Positions 48,807 to 62,069 of a DNA stretch of 64,000 nucleotides are shown here, piece by piece (position 1 is the first letter of the stretch; each line of letters opens with the position of its first letter). Origin of the DNA: Lingula anatina (lineage: Eukaryota > Brachiopoda > Lingulata > Lingulida > Lingulidae); the NCBI RefSeq assembly GCF_001039355.2, contig NW_019775069.1, positions 834,027 through 898,026 on the forward strand, given 5' to 3'. Below the pieces are notes generated by a model. The model was not told the origin of the DNA, searched no databases, and saw nothing but the letters and a program-made list of their open reading frames with translations. The translations under genes and the position numbers were made by a program.

Positions 48807-49565
48807 GAGAAATTATTGTGATGTTGATTTAAGTGTGAAGGTTTTTTTTTATTTCTTGTTTGTTTTCCAATATTTTCATTTCCCACTCATATTCAACCAT
48901 GGTTTTTATTTCATTCCTGTTGTCTTAGCACTTCTATACATTTAAAATATAATAGATTGAAAATTTCAATTGGTTAATCCTTCACTGAGGTGAATAAGCA
49001 GAGCAAATCATTGTTCTCTAGTCAGTTATCGGTTTGGTAAAATACCATCAAAATATGTTAGTTTAAGGTTTTAAAAGTAACTTAAATCAAGCTTAAATGG
49101 TTCAAATTTGACAAGAACATATAAATGGAAACAAATGAGATTTCCAAAATCCCAAACTGTATCAGATTTTATATTAATTGCTCAATTTTTCTGTTATGTA
49201 GTTCTTCGTAGACTTATTTGTATGTTTTTCTACTACCAAAAAAAGAGGTTTTGTGTAAATGTTCTTCCATGCAAAGGGTTTGCTGGTTTGACTTTTTAAA
49301 TACCTCTTATGCTTTATTGGTCAACACTTATTTATGAAGGAAATACTTTTTAATGTCCTTCTCAAGGGTAAAAATCCTTCCATATTCTCATTTAAAATAA
49401 CATTATGAAAATACCACCATTTTAGACATATGTATTCAAAATTCTTCCTTCACAATGTGTGTGATAAAGACAACTGGGCCTACAAAAATCTGGCCACTTT
49501 AAATGTTTTAAACTGTCTTTGTACAAATTAATTTTGTGAATTGATTAAATAAACCAATCTAAAAT
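48807..49565 (+). other. 3'UTR of the 46436 gene
   Basis: Noncoding tail ending in AATAAA at 49548-49553, followed by TTTTGCTGTTTTGTTTC. Confidence 0.65.
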
Positions 49566-50983
49566 ACAGTTTTGCTGTTTTGTTTCTATGTGAAAGGTCA
49601 ACCAGGGAGAAGAGTACTTATACACCTCCAACTCATTTACTAAAAGGATTCATTTTCAATCTTTTTTCAAGCATTTCACATTTTCTACCAGCTATTTAAC
49701 TACATATTCAATATTCTACTCACAAGTACAAACAATACAGATGTCACATATTCAAACAATAACTATGAAACAAATTATTCAATATTGTAATTGTATTAGA
49801 AAGGCCACATACAATAGATTTTTATCAATTGGTCCACATTTAAACATTTAGATGGAATGTAGATTGTGGTCACACATCAATTCTGTTGGTCACAGATTCC
49901 TTTTAAATATGCATAAAACAACTGATTAGACCCAACAATATTTGTAACTATTGCCAAAGATCACAGCAAATGCATTTGCAAGGTCTTCTTACTGAATTAA
50001 ATGATAACAATGCCAATACTGTAAACATAATTGGTCCCAATGTTTTTGGAATGTTTCATATAGCACAGAGAGGAAATACTTCTATCATTTTTTTTCTTGC
50101 ATCTGGATATCTGGTCCCGTTATCAGATGCAACAAGTATCCACATAAATATGTCTACATACTGTGACAAATATATTTTACATGTATTTCCAAATAATAAT
50201 GTATTTCACAATAATATACAAGTAACAAACTGTACACTACAGAGGGAAGCCACATGCCACCTACAGTGCTTTGCTTAAATATATCCCCCCAAATACCATT
50301 AAGAGTCATTTCTAAAAAAATGTATGACTTAAAAAAGTTATATAATATATTTACAGGGATTGCATAAGTTTAATCTAAAGTAACCTAGTCCTCATTTTCA
50401 TGTCAGTAAATAAGAGAAGGGATGCTTCTAATAAAACCATCACAGTAAATAGTTAACCATACATGGTATTTAGGCATTAATTTTAACTGTGGTCTTATCA
50501 AAAAGGTACAAATATATATATATTAAGGACTAAAAAACATGATATTGTCAATATATCTCAAGATCTATAAAGCAAGATGTCACAGATATTTATTGTTAAG
50601 AGATGCTACAGAAGATCACTAAATAACCAAATTATCAAATAAGTCCATCAATAATGAAATACTATATTAGATCAAATAGCTTTTGGTCAAAACATATTGT
50701 ATATTTTAAAGGGTATCAAAAGCCACAATATTTACAGATGATAATTAATCACTAATCTACTATAATATCTTAACTGTTACACACAAACTGGTCCATCTGC
50801 AGTGCATGTCAACTTGTCATAGCTTTAAATGAACAAGTCTGTTGATCACAACAGTTCTCATATCATTAATTCTCATATACATCAATGATTATGTGGTTTT
50901 GCATTTGATGAAATCCTTCACATATTTTTTTTCTTTCTTCTTGTGCACAAGTTTCATAAATTTCATTTTCTTAAAAAAAAGTG
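49566..50983 (-). other. 3'UTR or intergenic DNA after the zinc-finger gene
   Basis: AT-rich, no coding potential. One minus-strand AATAAA (TTTATT at 50589-50594) could serve the zinc-finger transcript, whose stop is at 50984-50986. The two genes converge here. Confidence 0.45.
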
Positions 50984-53900
50984 CTACTCCCTGATATCAA
51001 ACAGTTTGATAACTCTCACTGCTCCTTCTGGATGGACGCGAGTGACGTGCTTGATGCAATTACCACGTAGGTTTGTGCGGTGGTCACAGTAAGGACACTG
51101 GAAAGGCTTGGCATTCACCATCTCGTGCATGATACGAAGATGCTGGCGTAATCTTCTTGCAGTCTAGAATTAGTCAATAATACACTCAGAAATGTTTAAT
51201 AAAAATTCAAAGTAAGCCACATGATTTCACAGAAATGGTCAAATAAAAGAAAAAGTAAAATATTATATGAAATATTTTTCACATTACTTTGCACAAAAAA
51301 AAATTGTTTCTCAATTTTAACAAATTAAATCAATTTGTATTTACTATTTCAACATCAATTACAGAATATTTTTGCATTATTAAGATTTAAGTTTTTTACA
51401 CAATAAATCAGAAATCCTATTTCTACAAACAAGAAAATATAAAAGAAATACACACCTTTGTCTTGAAACTACATTCTGGGCACTCAAATGGTTGCTCACT
51501 GGAATGTACTGTTAGGTGAGCCTTTAGCTGATAGGGCAAACGGAATTCTTTTTTGCAGATGTGGCATATATGGTCTTTACCTGAATAATAAAAAAAAAAC
51601 AGATTGATGTTCAACAAATCAACAGAATCACTTCTTATGCTAAATAAGACACAAGCATTACAACCAAGCTTAATATCTTATATGAAAACTTCAGGCAACT
51701 GAAATTTTGGAAGCTGCCTTTAAGAGGATTCTTGATTTGCACCCAAAAAGAGGTATAGTGACTGTGTCTACACACACTTCAAATTTGTCTTTCCATTCAT
51801 TGTGTAACTCTACTTTCTACTTTTTGGTAACTAAGGTCCTTTTCACAGAGTGGTACATTTAAACTAATTCTCAATGAGATGTCTTTAAGTGATATAACAG
51901 GGATTTTAACTCCCTTTTCACAAGATTATCACCTGGCATTTAGTTAACCAACTGGCCAGTTCAAGTGCTGGGCTCCATACAACACTGTATGAAATAGCCA
52001 AGCTATAAAGTTGTCAATCTCTCAAACTGAGACCAGTCCAGTTAAATGTACCACTCATCATGGAAAGGGCCAAAAATGCTATGATAAAATATGGTGAATA
52101 CTCACTTGGCTTATGTATTGTGACGTGTTTCTTCATTATGGCTCTCACAATAGTCTTATAGCCACACATACTGCAAACGTATACTTCTTTATCTGGAGTC
52201 TGAACTTCATGTCTACAGAACAAATGGTCTAAAAGAAAAGAGAAATGTATAATAATAATTTTCAACCATTAAAAAGAATAAATACTAATAGGCATACTAC
52301 AGATGTTACTATATATAAGGAAAACTTGCTCTGACTGTAACTTTCAATTAATTCAATATCAAAATTAATATCCATATTAGAAGAAAGTATGTATTGACAG
52401 ATTACAGATTATAAACATTTGCAAGAAGATCCATTAAAGCCCACTCTTTTAGTCTAAAATGAGAAATTGATTATATATCACATCATCTAACTGAAAAAAT
52501 TGTTAGTAGAAAACTTCATGCCATCATAAACATTTAGTTAACATTCCAGCAACTTGGAAACAAGTTAATAATGCATGCTAGTATAAACATTATTTTCATG
52601 TAACTGTATTAAAACTATTTTTCCCTACAACTATTTCATTGACAACTTATTTCAACCAAGCCAATGCTTTACACCATGCAGAGCACACTAAAAACTTCTT
52701 TTTTTTATATATATATTTTAAAAATATAAAATTTAAAGTTAATGCCTATGAAATATATCAACTTTTACCAAACTAAAGGTGAGGTAAAACTTTAAACAAA
52801 AAATCCTACTCTTTTGGACATCTCATAAAAAGGTGACCAATACTAAAACACACTCATAAATAAAAATCTTATCATCTGAAGAAAAATTGTTTAACTGGCT
52901 TTTCATGCAGTTTGACAAATATCTGGGTGCATGCCACTCATGACATGCAGCACATTAAACAAGACTTTGATGTAATGCTGATACAATGACTTACTTACTC
53001 TAAATATAACAAGCTTTGCACTGCACATCTTTAATTTCAAATTCAAAATAGTCTCTCTAGTCTATATTTCAAGCTCAGCCATAATGCAGGGCATTGGAAA
53101 AAAAACAAAAAGACAAAACTGTCCATCTTTTATGATAAATGTTTCTAAATGGGTGCAAGCAATACAAGCTCTATTGTAAAACTTCCATGCAAGTTAACAT
53201 TTCTGAACTGACCTTTCAGCAATAGCTGTTGGGGTTTACTGGTTGGTATCTATTTAAAATTTTCTAATATAAAAAAATAAATTCCATAGAATTTAATATT
53301 CTTAAATGTGAAAAATAAGCTATTCATATAGGGTCAAAGGTTTCCTTGCAAAAAAGAATAATACTCACCTTCAAATTTTAATTTCTATTCGAACCAACGG
53401 TCATTATTCATTTTAAAATGCTTTAATAGCCAAAATATATTGAATACAACTGAAACTTATAACTTACTTTTTATTTCACTAAATTATATGAATTCTTGAA
53501 AGGGTAACAAAAAAGAATTTTGTCAACATGATACAGACTCATCTGAATTAAAGTCATGAAACCTCAAAACGCACCTTAGTCTATCTTTTATTACACTTTT
53601 GTTTAGAATTGTTTAGATGAGCAAAACTTAAGTTGTTCAATAGTAGCTAGAGGGCATCTTTCATATCTTTTGACACAATCTATCAAAATAATATCTTAAA
53701 CTTTATTTAAAAGATTACAATAATCTACACTGTAAAAACATGATAGCATGCAATCACATGTCTTCAAAAGTGTTTACACCTGCAAAAGTTTGAAAGCTTG
53801 ATATGCAGGCCCGTAGCCAGCAATTTCAAAAGGGGGGTTCTTTTTCTGAAAAAGTGGACCTTTTCCCATAAAAACTTCATGTACCTAGATCAAATCTTAC

Positions 53901-56900
53901 CCAGAGTGGACCTTTTCCCAGCAAAAGGGGCGGTTCTTTCAAACCCCCCGAACCCCCCCTGGCTACGGGCCTGATATGTGTATGCGTGTGTGAGAGAGAG
54001 AGAGAGAGAGAGGTGGGGGAGATTTTCTTAAAATCAAATAATAGCAAAAGCTAGTCCAACACCTTCCAAGCATACCAATGTCCCTTCAAGTAAAATAGAA
54101 AGTGGGTAGGTATCTAAGCCTCTATTTCAATTTTAGACATAATCATTAAAACATGAATTAGTCAACCATTATTTTCACATTTTAAATTTTTATAATCAGT
54201 ATGAATGACCCACTCCCAAAACAATTAAGCAGGCTGATTTTGAGATATACTGAGTGTTAATTTATTACAATTATTTCAAATTTAAAAAGAATTATTTATA
54301 CTTTTTAAAATTAATTATATTTGCATTGACATGTACAGTCTTAAATTGTACAATCAAATTCAGTTTGTAGAATTGATGCATAAATGGTTTCCATGATACA
54401 GAAAATCAAGTATGTTATAATTCAAAATGATAGCTTCTAACGACTGAAAAACCATTATTACCACACTGATATTACAGTGTCTCATGGGGGGATCATAAAA
54501 ATAGTGGTCATGAGAATCACATAAAAAAGGGGTCAAACAAGTTGGCCAACTTCCAAGTCTCTCACTGTTTACATATTGGTTCTTTTTCTAAACCCCAAAT
54601 TCAGAATTTGAGGAGACCAATGTTAGATGTCATGGTCTCGCACTGCTTGGAATATGTGAGCAGTGTGTAAAATCCATAGAAGCCCAGAGTTTACTATGTG
54701 ATGACCACAGTGTAAGTATTCTTGTCTGCAGCATGGTAGCTGGTGTGACACTCCTTCCAAATATTTGGGTGTGTGCTGTGTGCTTTTCAATTTCTACACT
54801 AGAAAATAAAGCTACATGTATACATATGTACCTGACAGAGCTTTCAATCACATCCATGATCTTATTCAGTGTGATGTCATATGGGATGATCACTGCTCAC
54901 CAGTGCTTTGGTGATTGTGGTGTCCCAAATGTGTGACAATTGGTGCCTCCCCCCATCTCTGTTCAAGCTTGGGTTATGTGCCCTGATGTAAATGGCCTCC
55001 TTAACCCCCCCTTTCATACCAAGAAGGCCATTTCAAAAGCTCTGTCAGGAAAGCTCTACTTTCTAGTGTAGAAATTGAAAAGTGTAATACTTGAATCATA
55101 TCATACGACTGCTCAGATGAATTTCCATTGGGTAGGTAAGCAGATAACAGTTCACAATTTCCTTGCAGGACTCCTGACCACTAATTTTATGATCACGCTA
55201 TGATATTGTGGTTTGAGTCATTAATTCCCTGTGCACAATGACAAAACCGAGGCCCAAGATCACGAACAGCTTATTCTTTTACAAGGTCTGTAGAAGAACC
55301 TATCACTATAATTTTAATTTTATAACACAGCTTAAAATACTTAAGATATTTTATGCATATACTGTATGTTAAATACTCACTTCTCAAAGCCATATCTTCA
55401 TTTGTCTTGTAGTCACAATAGTCACAGCACAAAAACTTTCCCTTCCCGCAGATTCTCTCATGCTTTCTTATTGCAGATGTTGACCTGAACTTCTTCATGC
55501 ATTGTTTGCAATCATAAATCTTCACCTCCCTATGAGAATGCCATGTCTTTAAATGATGTTTCAAGTTCCTTTCATGCAAAATAAAATGAAATGACATTAA
55601 ACTTTACAGTAAATACTATCCTTTTAACCACAGAATAATATTTCCTACATTATGAAAGGAGGATAATATGCTAAGATGGATTACCACTTTACGATTTCTG
55701 TGAACATCTATTTCACTATCACTTTCATTTTTTTCTTAATTGTCATAATTTTGGGGAATCCAGGCAGACATACCAAGCAATTCAGCACAAGGAATACCAA
55801 AGAGTGGAAGGCATTCTTCAAAACAATAGCAATTACAGACTAAAGTCACTAAGATAAGACAGAGCAATTATTAGTTTCATTGGGAATTATTAGTTTCACC
55901 GATCCCAATTAAGGCAGATTTTAAATCTACACAGGGCCAGTCCTAAGTGGGTATTATCCACAGAATAATTTGTTGCCATATGTGATCAACCCACGAGTGC
56001 TGGGACTGTGGATTTAAAATCAGCCTGAATTGGGACCTGGCCTGCGACATGTACTTTAAACAATGTGCAATTAAATCACTTACAATAAATAAAATCACGA
56101 AATGTACTGAATAACTTTCAAAGGAATTCTTTTTACCTTAATGTTTTAAATTTTTTGTCACATTGTTGACAAGAAAGCTCACTTTTGTCCTGATGCCGAA
56201 GCAGCAGATGACTGGTTATATTTGCTGGCATGTAAGTAACATAGCTACATCCCAGTACTGGACACCATATAGCCTCTTTCATCTTTGTACCATGACTCTT
56301 TGCCAAGTGCCTTTGGAGGGTATGTTTTCCCTGAGAAGTGCTCTTGCTCTTGAAGCTGCATCCTTTAACGGGGCATGTAGCTGGCATTCTGCAAACAATG
56401 TGGTGTTTAAGATGATGTAGGAAGGCCACATAGCTGGATGTTTTAAAGTCTGGGCATGCCTTACAAGTGTATTCTCTATGATGCTCTGCTTTAATGTGAT
56501 CCTGGACAGTCCAAAAGTCACCATATGTGAACTCGCACAAGTCAAATGGACAGAAATGCACTATCTGCCCATGCAGACTAAGAAAGTGATTTTGGAAAAG
56601 TTCTTTGTTCTGGAACTTTTTTTCACAGTGGATGCACTTAACCTTTTGACCTTGAAATTTCTTTCCTAATCCATGTAATCTTGCTTGGTGAAGGATCAAG
56701 TCTTTCCTACACTTCAATTTGGTCAAACAAAATTCACATGTAATCTTGCCTGATGCCTTGGGACGTAAATTCATCTTGAGTGCTCTTTCTGTTGGTTCTT
56801 GAGATACTGTATCAGAGCTCTTATGGGTGTGACAAAGTTTCCGGTGAAATTTCAAATCTCGCCTCTTTCGAAAGGTTTTCAAGCACTGCATACAACTCAC

Positions 56901-59900
56901 TTTTCTTCTGACAAATAGGAAAGTTTTTTTGTTACTTCCCTCTTGTTTTATTGCCTTTAGATAATGCCGCCTTAGACTGAATCTATTTGTGCTAAAGAAC
57001 CACTTGTGCTTTTGCTGCTGATGCAAATGGTAGGCCTGTGGATGCTTAAAGTCTTCCAAACAGTAACCACATGTATATTTGACAGCGTTGTTTGGGTGTT
57101 TCCCAACAAACTTACTATTGGAAGATTGAAATAGTTTGCTTTCAGCTGCTGACTTTGAGTTTTTGGTTTGTCCCTTCTTGAAATGATCTGACATTTGCAC
57201 TGTGTTTCCCTTCAATCTGGACCCTTTTGAAATCAATGAAGGTGCCCCTTGTGTTGTGGTGACCAGCTGCTCAAATAATGATGATAACCTTGATTCGGAT
57301 GATGAATTCTGAGGAATGCCTGTATTTAACAGATTCCTAATGGCTCCAGTTTTAGGTCTCATTACACGATTCTTTTGTGTGTGTGACCTTGACATCATAT
57401 CATGTGCAGAATTTTCCACCGTTTCAGGTGGCAGTTCTTCAACAACTCTTACTTTTATTACACTCCCCTGGTCATCAACTAATTCTATGGTTGGTTTCAC
57501 ATCTAATAAAGAGGAAGGGTCTGTGTCCTGTGCCTCGGCACCAAATAAATGAGAAAGGTCTGGTTTAATATCTAGATCTTGATCTAAGTAGGCATTATGG
57601 CTCAAAGTACTTTGATTGTTTCCTCCATTGAACTGATCGGGTATATTTTTGTCTGCAACTGCAGCTTCGTACTCAGAAGTGTCAGGCTCAGTTTTTACAT
57701 TAACCACTTCAAATTCAGGAATATCCATGTAATCTTTCAGTAGTGGACTGACCGAACTTGCATCCCCCTTTTCCTGATCTGTTTGTTTGCTTTCAATGCT
57801 TTGAGGGGCTGCTGCTTTAGAAGACAATGCTTGATGCCATATATCTGTGATGCTTCGAACTGTTTTTGATGTAGTTCCCACTGCCTTTGATTCACCATTC
57901 AACATGGATGCCACACCTTGTACTGTCTTACTGATATCTTTGGTTGTAAAATTTGTTGTGGCCTTAACAACACTTGATGTAATTTGACTACTGCTTGATG
58001 TGGCTTCCCGGGAATCAACCGATTTCTCTGGCATCACCGTTTTCAGGACGTCTTGAGAAATGCGTTGCAGAAGGACTCTCGGTTCACCAATCATGTCACA
58101 ATCAGGCACTGTGACTTTCTTTGGAACCAATGGTGGCAATGTTCCAGGTGCCTTTCTCTTTTTATGTGGCTTGATGGCTAGGACTGGAGGCTGACGTGTG
58201 CTCAAATAAGTCACTGTATCTAATCTGGGGGCTAGTGCAGTGCTTTTTTTACTTTCTTCCACTGAGCTGAGACGTGACTGTGCAGTTGACAATTTGACCA
58301 CACTACTCTGGTTGGCAGAAGCAGGTACACTGAAGGACATTGGCATATTAGATATCAAGGTACCAACCATGTTGCCCGAGTTAACACGAGACGGACCATT
58401 CAGCTGAAATAAAGGGGGAGTCTGCACAGGATGAGCCACAGAGTTATTGCTAGCGCCAACAGATTTCAAAGGTTGAGGATAATTCACAGGTACCATGATC
58501 GTCTTTGTTAAATTTCCCAAGGTTGCTGGGGGCGTGGCAGCACCTTCATGACCAGGGAACTGAACAGGTAATACTGAAGGCTGTGTTCCCGAGGGCAATG
58601 CACCTATTGTTTTGAAAACCACTGAAGATGGATTGGTCATCACCTGACTTCCAGTTGGTGCTTTTTCTGCTGATGTTGCTGTGCCACCTGCAGCATTTAT
58701 CAGTGGCGGCATGGTCACTGGAACAACTTTCAGAATGGGGGTTAGTGTCTTGGACAGCAGGGATGTCGTCAAAGGTAGGATGTGAGTGTTCAGGTTGGCA
58801 GAACCTGCTGGGGGTGGTGGAGTTTTAAGGAATTTTGTGTTCAAGTTGAAAGTACTTTGTGACTGGACCAACCTACGTTTGCTATCACTCATTAAAATTT
58901 TATTTCCAACTTCTGCAACTGGCATTATCTTTTCTAATCTCTTTTCATCTTCTTTCTTTGTTTGTTTTCTGAATTCATTACAAATGGAAATTGCAGAATG
59001 CACAATTAATCTATTAGCTGCATTCGAAATTTCAACTATATTTTCTTCTCTGAGGGACAGCTTTTTCCCATAGATAAAATTTAAGACTGCAGACAATCCT
59101 TCTGATGTTAAATCAGGAAATAAGTAGTCATTCGCCAAAATCCCCATTTTCAACAGTGTTCCAAAATATTCTGAAAAAGTTACTAGCAGCACCTGCAAAG
59201 AAAAAAATTAAAAACTTTCTCAACATGTTATTTAGCACAAGAAAGTTATATTTAAAATGAATGACAATTGGGCTTCATTTTTTGAAACTATAAAGTAAAA
59301 ATATTAAATAAATGATATTATAATTGTTTCCATGCCAAAAGCTTACATGGACATCCTTATATTTCGAGAGTTTATTGCTCAAGGGTACGATATTCCGAAG
59401 ACTGTAGGAGCCAAGTTTAAAAAAATCTAACATTGTTCTGAGTGCTCTATAGTCCCAATGGTGGAGGGTCCGATATTCTGAATACTTCTTAGTCTGAGGA
59501 TCTGTTATTTAGAAAGAGGTTATTGATGCGGTAGCTGCACTTAAAGGAAATGGTAGTACATTTGCATGTATGTGATTTGCATATTTGTTTAATTCAAAAT
59601 GTATCTACAATTAAGTTTGAATTTATTCAAATATACATTAGCATGGCAGGCTGTGGATTTCATCCACAATAACCTCTCTTTCCTAATTTGAATATAAACA
59701 TATACACATGGATCCATCTACTATTATAGTTACATTTCTATCATTTGCCTATTATTTTGCAACATGTGTGTATTAGTAAATCGGTATATTCACAATCTTG
59801 TTGCCTGAACTCATACTTCGCCTCATATACTCATCCCTCAGAACAAAAGACCATCAGAACAAGCCCTTGGAATATGGCACCCAATCTAAAAAAAATCTCA

Positions 59901-60081
59901 CTTTTCCAAATAACAATTTGACTTACCTTGTGTGTCTTAAATGTACTGGCTGGGCTATTATCTGTTTTGGTTCGCAATGTCATATCACACAGTAAACCAT
60001 CTTCTCGCAGTTGTGCCATATGTTGAATTAAATGTTGATCACCGTGACTTTCATTTTTTGCCTCAGTTTCTAATTTTGCAT
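50984..60081 (-). CDS. BTB/POZ protein with about 15 C2H2 zinc fingers
   Basis: Minus-strand exons: 60081-59927, 59192-56137, 55568-55381, 52228-52106, 51580-51456 and 51163-50984; all phases close. The BTB domain is split by the first intron: LREDGLLCDMTLRTK then VLLVTFSEYFGTLLKMGIL and SAVLNFIYGKKL. A long disordered, Ser/Thr/Pro-rich middle (roughly 550 residues, with acidic SUMO-like VKTEPD and IKPD) follows. Then come about 15 C2H2 fingers from YTCGYCLEDF onwards, three of them split by introns; several are atypical, with CPVKGC or CPFDLC spacing. From the Met at 60019 the protein is 1254 residues. The first exon seen opens in phase 2 at an acceptor, so an upstream exon exists and the true start may lie there. 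It is probably a nuclear DNA-binding regulator; I cannot assign a specific ZBTB. Confidence 0.88.
53806..53972. mobile_element. 167-bp MITE with GGCCCGTAGCCAG ends and 5-bp target duplication
   Basis: Starts CAGGCCCGTAGCCAGC and ends CTGGCTACGGGCCTG, an inverted repeat. ATATG flanks it on both sides (53801-53805 and 53973-53977). Internally, TGGACCTTTTCCCA occurs twice in direct orientation, and GGGGGGTTCTTT pairs with AACCCCCC. Lies in a zinc-finger gene intron. Confidence 0.85.
54783..55082. mobile_element. 300-bp foldback element
   Basis: The left arm CTTTTCAATTTCTACACTAG plus CTGACAGAGCTTT is repeated inverted at the right as AAAGCTCTGTCAG plus CTAGTGTAGAAATTGAAAAG. The matching element in block B right copy is at 61442-61734. 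No coding capacity. Confidence 0.75.
55903..56035. mobile_element. 133-bp foldback element
   Basis: TCCCAATTAAGGCAGATTTT plus AAATCTACA on the left pairs with GTGGATTTAAAATC plus AGCCTGAATTGGGA on the right. The allelic copy is at about 62558-62690. Confidence 0.65.
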
Positions 60082-60227
60082 CTGAAAAAAAAATGAAAAT
60101 ATCTATATTACCAACTTGCTACATATAAATAAAATTTTAACTAATTACATGAAAAAGTCTTGGTAGAACAGGTTTTGCTGACAAAAATACTAAGTTCCAG
60201 TGATATTGTGCAATTTTCTTCTCAAAA

Positions 60228-60228
60228 N
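60228..60228. other. Single ambiguous base (N): probable contig join
   Basis: The N lies 146 bp past the 5'-most visible exon of the zinc-finger gene and directly before block B, right copy. Confidence 0.85.
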
Positions 60229-60483
60229 TTAAGTCATGAAACCTCAAAACGCACCTTAGTCTATCTTTTATTACACTTTTGTTTAGAGTTGTTTAGATGA
60301 GCAAAACTTAAGTTGCTCAATAGTAGCTAGAGGGCATCTTTCATATCTTTTGACACAATCTATCAAAATAATATCTTAAACTTTATTTAAAAGATTACAA
60401 TAATCTACACTGTAAAAACATGATAGCATGCAATCATGTCTTCAAAAGTGTTTACACCTGCAAAAGTCTGAAAGCTTGATATG

Positions 60484-60651
60484 CAGGCCCGTGGCCAGCA
60501 ATTTCAAAAGGGGGGTTCTTTTTCTGAAAAAATGGACCTTTTCCCATAAAAACTTCATGTACCTAGATCAAATCTTACCCAGAGTGGACCTTTTCCCAGC
60601 AAAAGGGGCGGTTCTTTCAAACCCCCCGAACCTCCCCTGGCTACGGGCCTG
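60484..60651. mobile_element. Allelic copy of the GGCCCGTAGCCAG MITE
   Basis: Same insertion site and same ATATG flanks as at 53806, with a few substitutions (GTGGCCAG in the left end, CCTCCCC near the right). Presence in both copies means the insertion predates their split. Confidence 0.85.
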
Positions 60652-61441
60652 ATATGTGTATGCGTGTGTGAGAGAGAGAGAGGTGGGGGAGATTTTCTTA
60701 AAATCAAATAATAGCAAAAGCTAGTCCAACACCTTCCAAGCATACCAATGTCCCTTCAAGTAAAACAGAAAGTGGGTAGGTATCTAAGCCTCTATTTCAA
60801 TTTTAGACATAATCATTAAAACATGAATTAGTCAACCATAATTTTCATATTTTTAAATTTTATAATCAGTATGAATGACCCACTCCCAAAACAATTAAGC
60901 AGGCTGATTTTGAGATATACTGAGTGTTAATTTATTACAATTATTTCAAATTTAAAAAGAATTATTTCTACTTTTTAAAATTAATTATATTTGCATCGAC
61001 ATGTACAGTCTTAAATTGTAAAATCAAATTCAGTTTGTAGAATTGATGCATAAATGGTTTCCATGATACAGAAAATCAAGTATGTTATAATTCAAAATGA
61101 TAGCTTCTAACGACTGAAAAAACATTATTACCACACTGATATTACAGTGTCTCATGGGGGGGATCTTAAAAATAGTGGTCATGAGAATCACATAAAAAAG
61201 GGGCAAACAAGTTGGCCAACTTCCAGGTCTCTCACTGTTTACATATTGGTTCTTTTTCTAAATCCCAAATTCAGAATTTGAGGAAACCAATGTTAGATGT
61301 CATGGTCTCGCACTGCTTGGAATATGTGTAAAATCCATAGAAGCCCAGTTTACTATGTGATGACCACAGTGTAAGTATTCTTGTCTGCAGCATGGTAGCT
61401 GGTGTGACACTCCTTCCAAATATTTGGGTGTGTGCTGTGTG

Positions 61442-61734
61442 CTTTTCAATTTCTACACTAGAAAATAGAGCTACATGTATACCTGACAGAGCTTTCGATC
61501 ACATCCATGATCTTCTTCAGTGTGATGTCATATGGGACGATCACTGCTCACCAGTGCTTTGGTGATTGTGGTGTCCCAAATGTGTGACAATTGGTGCCTC
61601 CCCCCATCTCTGTTCAAGCTTGGGTTATTTGCCCTGATGTAAATGGCCTCCTTAACCCCCCCTTTCATACCAAGAAGGCCATTTCAAAAGCTCTGTCAGG
61701 TAAAGCTCTACTTTCTAGTGTAGAAATTGAAAAG
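61442..61734. mobile_element. Allelic copy of the 300-bp foldback element
   Basis: Same arms as 54783-55082. It is slightly shorter because the left arm lacks a short TACATATG segment. Confidence 0.75.
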
Positions 61735-62069
61735 TGTAATCCTTGAACCATATCATACGACTACTCAATGAATTTCCATTGGGTAATTATCTGCTTACCT
61801 ACCCAATGAATTTCCATTGGGTAGGTGAGCAGATAACAGTTCACAATTTCCTTGCAGGACTCCTGACCACTAATTTTATGATCACACTATGATATTGTGG
61901 TTTGAGTCATTAATTCCCCGTGCACGATGACAAAACCGAGGCCCAAGATCATGAACAGCTTATTCTTTTACAAGGTCTGTAGAAGAACCTATCACTATAA
62001 TTTTAATTTTAAAACACACCTTAAAATACTTAAGATATTTTATGCATATACTGTATGTTAAATACTCAC

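Larger units (their letters stand above)
53551..57345. repeat. Direct duplication block B, left copy
   Basis: Matches 60231-64000 throughout, including exons, introns and MITEs, with substitutions and small indels (for example a longer GA run at about 53993-54011). The match begins just after the N at 60228 in the right copy and continues to the window end. Confidence 0.95.
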
